Of a DNA stretch of 8,910 bases, positions 6,762 through 8,910 are shown piece after piece (position 1 is the first letter of the stretch; the number at the start of each line of letters is the position of its first letter). Both the position numbers and the translations under genes were made by a program. The notes under the pieces were generated by a model. That model was not told where the DNA came from and did not search any database. It saw only the letters and a program-made list of their open reading frames with translations. The DNA is taken from the NCBI GenBank assembly GCA_030622395.1, contig JAUXGF010000082.1:1-8910 (forward strand), read 5' to 3'. The stretch comes from Calditrichaceae bacterium (GTDB lineage Bacteria; Calditrichota; Calditrichia; Calditrichales; Calditrichaceae).

Positions 6762-7616
6762 TTATTTTTTTGATAAGAAAACGCTGAGGATTGCCGCTAT
6801 AATTAATAATGCTCCAAAATAAAACTCCACATTCGGAATTTCGCCAAGTAAAATAGCCGCCAAAGAAGTGGCTAATATAGACTCTCCAAATAATGCCATA
6901 TTAACTTTAAAGATTTCCATTTTCCTTGAAGCCCAATTTAATATAGAATGCCCTATTAAATTTGGTCCTGCCGCCAGCGTTATCAAAATAATCCAATTTT
7001 TTAAAGAGAGATTCAGATAATCTAAATCATAGATAATCAAAGCTGTAAACAGAAATATTGCAGCCATTCCATAAATGAAAAATAAATAAGGTAAAAGTAA
7101 AAATTCCTCTTTTAATATTCTGGCAATTAATAAATATGCCGCCAAACAAAACGCTGCCAAAACCGCTAATAAATCACCATAAAGAGCTTGCGGATTATTG
7201 TGGATATCTCCGCAGACTGTCAGGTACATCCCAGCTAATCCTAATATTAATGCGGGTATAAAATATTTTGAACCTTTTTCTTTAAGAATAATAATTGATA
7301 ATAACAAACCAAAAAGCGGATGCGTACTTTCCAGGAAAATGGAATTACCGACAGTAGTCATTTGAAGTGAAGAAATCCACGTATAAAAGTGTAAAGCTAA
7401 AAACAATCCGGCAAAGAAAATATAAGGAAAAAATTTAGTAACATTTTTACGCTGAGACGGCAGTTTTTTTAAGATGAACGGCAAGATGAAGAGAGCGCTG
7501 AAGAATAAACGATAAAAGGAAATAACCAACGGATGGACATCACCCAGCCAGCGGATAAGGATAGAACTCCATGATATAATGAAAATTCCCAAAAAAAGTT
7601 TTATAATAGTATTCAT
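6762..7616 (-). CDS. EamA/DMT-family transporter
   Basis: A 284-residue inner-membrane protein with ten predicted membrane helices in two homologous EamA halves (about 5-135 and 146-281). Each half shows the family pattern near its end: LESTHPLFGLLLSIIILKEK (95-114) and GESILATSLAAILLGEIPNV (244-263). The N-terminal IISWSSILIRWLGDVHPLVI with FYRLFFSALFILP is also typical. Family members export or import small metabolites such as amino acids or nucleotide precursors; the substrate cannot be read from sequence. The start at 7616 places helix 1 right after the initiator and gives full length. No Shine-Dalgarno precedes it, consistent with the very short leader suggested by the promoter at 7628-7656. 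It is transcribed towards mlaF and shows no functional link to that operon. Confidence 0.88.
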   Translation of the reverse strand: MNTIIKLFLGIFIISWSSILIRWLGDVHPLVISFYRLFFSALFILPFILKKLPSQRKNVTKFFPYIFFAGLFLALHFYTWISSLQMTTVGNSIFLESTHPLFGLLLSIIILKEKGSKYFIPALILGLAGMYLTVCGDIHNNPQALYGDLLAVLAAFCLAAYLLIARILKEEFLLLPYLFFIYGMAAIFLFTALIIYDLDYLNLSLKNWIILITLAAGPNLIGHSILNWASRKMEIFKVNMALFGESILATSLAAILLGEIPNVEFYFGALLIIAAILSVFLSKK

Positions 7617-7627
7617 TGAACAGTCAG

Positions 7628-7656
7628 TTTATATTTATATAAAAGTAGAATGCCAC
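7628..7656 (-). promoter_or_regulatory. Candidate promoter of the EamA gene, partly inside a repeat end
   Basis: On the minus strand, GTGGCA (-35; plus 7651-7656, four of six matches) and TATAAA (-10; plus 7628-7633, five of six) are spaced by 17 nt. Transcription would start near 7621, only about 5 nt before the ATG, which would explain the missing SD. The -35 falls in the terminal gtggca of the repeat-like element at 7648-7747. The region is AT-rich, so confidence is low. Confidence 0.3.
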
Positions 7657-7747
7657 GAAGCCACTCCCCGATTAATCGGGATGCAAGCAAAGACACGAAG
7701 AATCAATTAATTTCTAAATACTTAGAGGCTTAGAGCCTTTGTGGCTA
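7648..7747. repeat. Dispersed intergenic repeat of the 'gccacgaag...ctttgtggc' type
   Basis: The ends are imperfect inverted repeats: gccacgaag (7652-7660) and ctttgtggc (7737-7745) pair at 8 of 9 positions. The interior contains gacacgaag and cttagaggcttagag. Sequences of the form 'ccacgaagacacnaagacacgaag ... cttngtggc' are, from general familiarity, abundant intergenic repeats in many bacterial genomes. In this copy the first arm is interrupted by a stretch containing the perfect 14-bp palindrome cccgattaatcggg (7667-7680). No coding potential is seen. Confidence 0.55.
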
Positions 7748-7913
7748 CTTCCATTGTTTATTGCGTTCGACACAGCCAATGATAGTTTATATGCACCAAA
7801 GGCGTTCCTGTAATACAAAACTGTAATATATATATTCTGGGGTGTAAGTTGCAAACTTCTCCAATTGCTTTTGTTTTTACATTTACTAATTTATAACAAC
7901 TTTCACCACGTAC
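7748..7913. other. Spacer between two repeat elements, nothing supported
   Basis: AT-rich sequence with short local duplications (ctgtaata occurs twice near 7814-7837). I see no frame with an RBS, no RNA gene and no terminator here. It joins the two repeat-like elements that fill most of the 605-nt gap between the EamA and DUF134 genes. Confidence 0.4.
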
Positions 7914-8119
7914 CAGAGACCGTCTCTAATATCAGGGTGTTGCAGTATGGTGTTTTTCCTGTCATTTCGAGGATATTTTAACGAGAAATCTTTTGTTATT
8001 ATTGACGTTATATCCCGATTCTCGGGACACTCCGCTCGCGCCGTAGGCGTCCCCGTGGGAAAATAACATTTTCGGTATTCTGCAACAGCCCGATATTCGG
8101 GATTAACTCTGATACAAGA
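7914..8119. repeat. Composite repeat element with long internal inverted repeat
   Basis: The element is bounded by cagagaccg (7914-7922) and ttaactctgatacaaga (8103-8119), both shared with the unit at 1827-1863. Inside, 7929-7948 (atatcagggtgttgcagtat) pairs with 8077-8096 at 17 of 20 positions. Between these arms are gtcatttcga followed by cgagaaatcttt (7961-7993), resembling abundant 'GTCATTTCGA...GAGAAATCTT' intergenic repeats, and two small palindromes, tcccga-ttc-tcggga (8013-8027) and cccga-tat-tcggg (8089-8101). Another palindrome, agagac-c-gtctct, lies at 7915-7927. It looks like a short repeat unit (as at 1827-1863) opened up by insertion of other repeats. Frames readable through it are not credible genes. 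Confidence 0.55.
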
Positions 8120-8165
8120 GAAATGTAGAACTCCAGTCACGGTCAAAATTAAACTACAAAATAAT

Positions 8166-8193
8166 TTGATTTATGGGTATATGCTCATTAAAT
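8166..8193 (+). promoter_or_regulatory. Weak candidate promoter with an imperfect dyad before the DUF134 gene
   Basis: TTGATT (8166-8171) and TTAAAT (8188-8193) with a 16-nt spacer form a marginal promoter. The spacer is filled by atgggtatatgctcat (8173-8188), a 16-bp imperfect dyad with 12 symmetric positions. A dyad there would suit binding by an HTH regulator, possibly the DUF134 protein itself, but nothing in the sequence proves it. Confidence 0.22.
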
Positions 8194-8221
8194 TACCTTC
8201 ACAAAATCAAAGGCAAAGAAT

Positions 8222-8707
8222 ATGTCCAGACCAAAAAAAGATAGAACAGTTCATAATCCACCACTTTTTAAGGAATTTAAACCCGTTGGTATTGTGGGTA
8301 AATTATTAGATCAAACATTACTTTCCCTTGATGAATATGAAGCATTCCGTTTGGCTGATTACTGTGGCTTATCACATATAGAAGCCGCGGAAGAAATGGA
8401 TATATCTCGTTCTACCTTTACAAGGTTGATTGAAAAAGCAAGAAATAAAATAGCCGACTTTATTATACAAGGTAAATTGCTCACAATTGAAGGTGGAAAT
8501 ATACATTTTCGCAATAATATTATTCGTTGCATGAATTGTGGGTCTATGTTCAATATAAATATTAAAACATCATTTACCGAATGTCCGGAATGTAAATCCA
8601 AAAACCTGCTAAACCTTGCAGGTGGATTTGGACATGGCAAATGTTGTATTCTTAATAACAATAAGAGAGGAGGCGGAAATGCCGGGAGGAGACAAAACAG
8701 GACCTAA
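8222..8707 (+). CDS. DUF134/UPF0251 HTH DNA-binding protein with C-terminal zinc ribbon
   Basis: A 161-residue predicted DNA-binding protein. The N-terminus MSRPKKDRTV...FKPVG (1-23) and LSLDEYEAFRLADYCGLSHI followed by EAAEEMDISRSTFTRLIEKA (34-73) are the DUF134 hallmark: a sigma-region-4-like helix-turn-helix, with ISRSTFTRLIEKAR as the recognition part. It continues to the usual end at GKLLTIEGG (84-92). Beyond it, CMNC (103-106) and CPEC (121-124) form a four-cysteine zinc ribbon. Then comes GGFGHGKCC (134-142) and a basic Gly/Arg-rich tail (GGGNAGRRQNRT). Typical stand-alone DUF134 proteins are around 100 residues, so this is an extended form. Only a weak AAAGG precedes the ATG. The last 29 nt overlap the DUF5320-type gene in another frame. 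The pairing suggests a regulator of a redox or metal-cofactor gene group; the actual signal is unknown. Confidence 0.88.
   Translation: MSRPKKDRTVHNPPLFKEFKPVGIVGKLLDQTLLSLDEYEAFRLADYCGLSHIEAAEEMDISRSTFTRLIEKARNKIADFIIQGKLLTIEGGNIHFRNNIIRCMNCGSMFNINIKTSFTECPECKSKNLLNLAGGFGHGKCCILNNNKRGGGNAGRRQNRT
8668..8673 (+). promoter_or_regulatory. AGGAGG ribosome binding site inside the DUF134 gene
   Basis: AGGAGG sits 5 nt before the ATG at 8679 and fixes the start of the overlapping DUF5320-type gene. It lies within the codons for the basic tail of the DUF134 protein. Confidence 0.8.
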
Positions 8708-8910
8708 AGACGTTGGTCCACTTACTGGAAGACAAATGGGATATTGTGCCGGCGACGATATTCAGAGTTTTACTAATATAGGCTATGGAAGAAGAACCGG
8801 TAGAGGTTTTAATAAAGGTTTTGGCATTGGAAGGGGAAGAGGTATTAGAAGAGGATCCGGATTTGGTAATGATTACGGGTATTTCCCCGATACAAGTATG
8901 CCTGTTCCTC
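8679..8910 (+). CDS. DUF5320-type Gly/Arg-rich small protein, cut by the window edge
   Basis: The first 77 codons of a gene continuing past the right edge. The N-terminus MPGGDKTGPKDVGPLTGRQM followed by GYCAGDD matches the family pattern 'MPxGDxTGPxGxGPxTGRxxGYCxG' of DUF5320 proteins. A low-complexity stretch rich in Gly, Arg and Phe follows (about 35-66: GYGRRTGRGFNKGFGIGRGR and onward). The single Cys at position 23 is part of the family motif. The function of DUF5320 is not established. In anaerobic bacteria and archaea such proteins are commonly encoded beside DUF134 and NifX/NafY-like or Mrp-like Fe-S proteins, so a role in metal-cofactor or redox metabolism is guessed. The gene has an excellent RBS and overlaps the DUF134 gene by 29 nt. 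Confidence 0.82.
   Translation, partial: MPGGDKTGPKDVGPLTGRQMGYCAGDDIQSFTNIGYGRRTGRGFNKGFGIGRGRGIRRGSGFGNDYGYFPDTSMPVP

Noticed and set aside
7886..8146. Open frame of 86 codons on the minus strand
   Set aside because: It spans the composite repeat and its inverted arms, has no RBS and resembles no family.
7617..8221. tRNA, riboswitch or CRISPR array in the repeat-rich gap
   Set aside because: There are no regularly spaced repeats, no cloverleaf or T-loop-like sequence and no recognisable aptamer core; the repeats are few and irregular.
8359..8661. Minus-strand frame opposite the DUF134 gene
   Set aside because: It is the complement of a clearly recognised gene and has no independent support.

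Overview
The window is AT-rich bacterial DNA that looks chromosomal, from a Gram-negative (diderm) organism. An outer-membrane-type beta-barrel protein and an MlaE/MlaF lipid-transport pair imply two membranes. A secreted metallopeptidase/PD40-propeller/barrel protein together with a DUF134-DUF5320 pair fits best with an anaerobic member of the FCB group or a related candidate phylum (Calditrichota, Ignavibacteria, Cloacimonadota, Marinimicrobia or KSB1-like). Clear AGGAGG-type ribosome binding sites at several genes argue mildly against classical Bacteroidetes. This placement is inference: there is no rRNA or other marker gene here.

Layout. (1) 1-810, minus strand: a YacP/NYN-type RNase-like protein, followed through an ATGA overlap by the N-terminal part of a membrane-anchored protein, possibly a sensor, that runs off the left edge. 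(2) 811-2136: mostly non-coding. It holds a strong 19-bp inverted repeat, a probable remnant of a HicB-like antitoxin, one small two-helix membrane protein with a good promoter and RBS (minus strand), a very AT-rich spacer, and a GC-richer patch of repeat-like palindromic sequence. (3) 2137-6759, plus strand: a compact three-gene operon. It encodes a 1024-residue secreted protein that combines a gluzincin-type peptidase domain, a PD40 beta-propeller and an Omp85-like barrel, then the MlaE permease and the MlaF ATPase. (4) 6762-7616, minus strand: an EamA/DMT-family transporter converging on the operon with only 2 bp between the stop codons. (5) 7617-8221: non-coding, containing two separate dispersed-repeat-like elements. 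(6) 8222-8910, plus strand: a DUF134/UPF0251 HTH protein with an added zinc ribbon, overlapping a Gly/Arg-rich DUF5320-type protein cut by the right edge.

How the parts fit together. The central operon is a plausible envelope-biogenesis unit: an outer-membrane protein with a periplasmic peptidase and propeller, made with the inner-membrane engine of a phospholipid transporter whose MCE (MlaD) subunit is not here. The DUF134-DUF5320 pair is the usual start of a gene group that in anaerobes often continues with NifX/NafY-like and ParA/Mrp-like Fe-S proteins; that continuation would lie beyond the window.

The most interesting items are the triple-domain protein and its linkage to mlaEF, the DUF134 zinc-ribbon/DUF5320 overlap, and the intergenic repeats. 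Two of those repeats, about 6.2 kb apart, share an identical 17-bp word.
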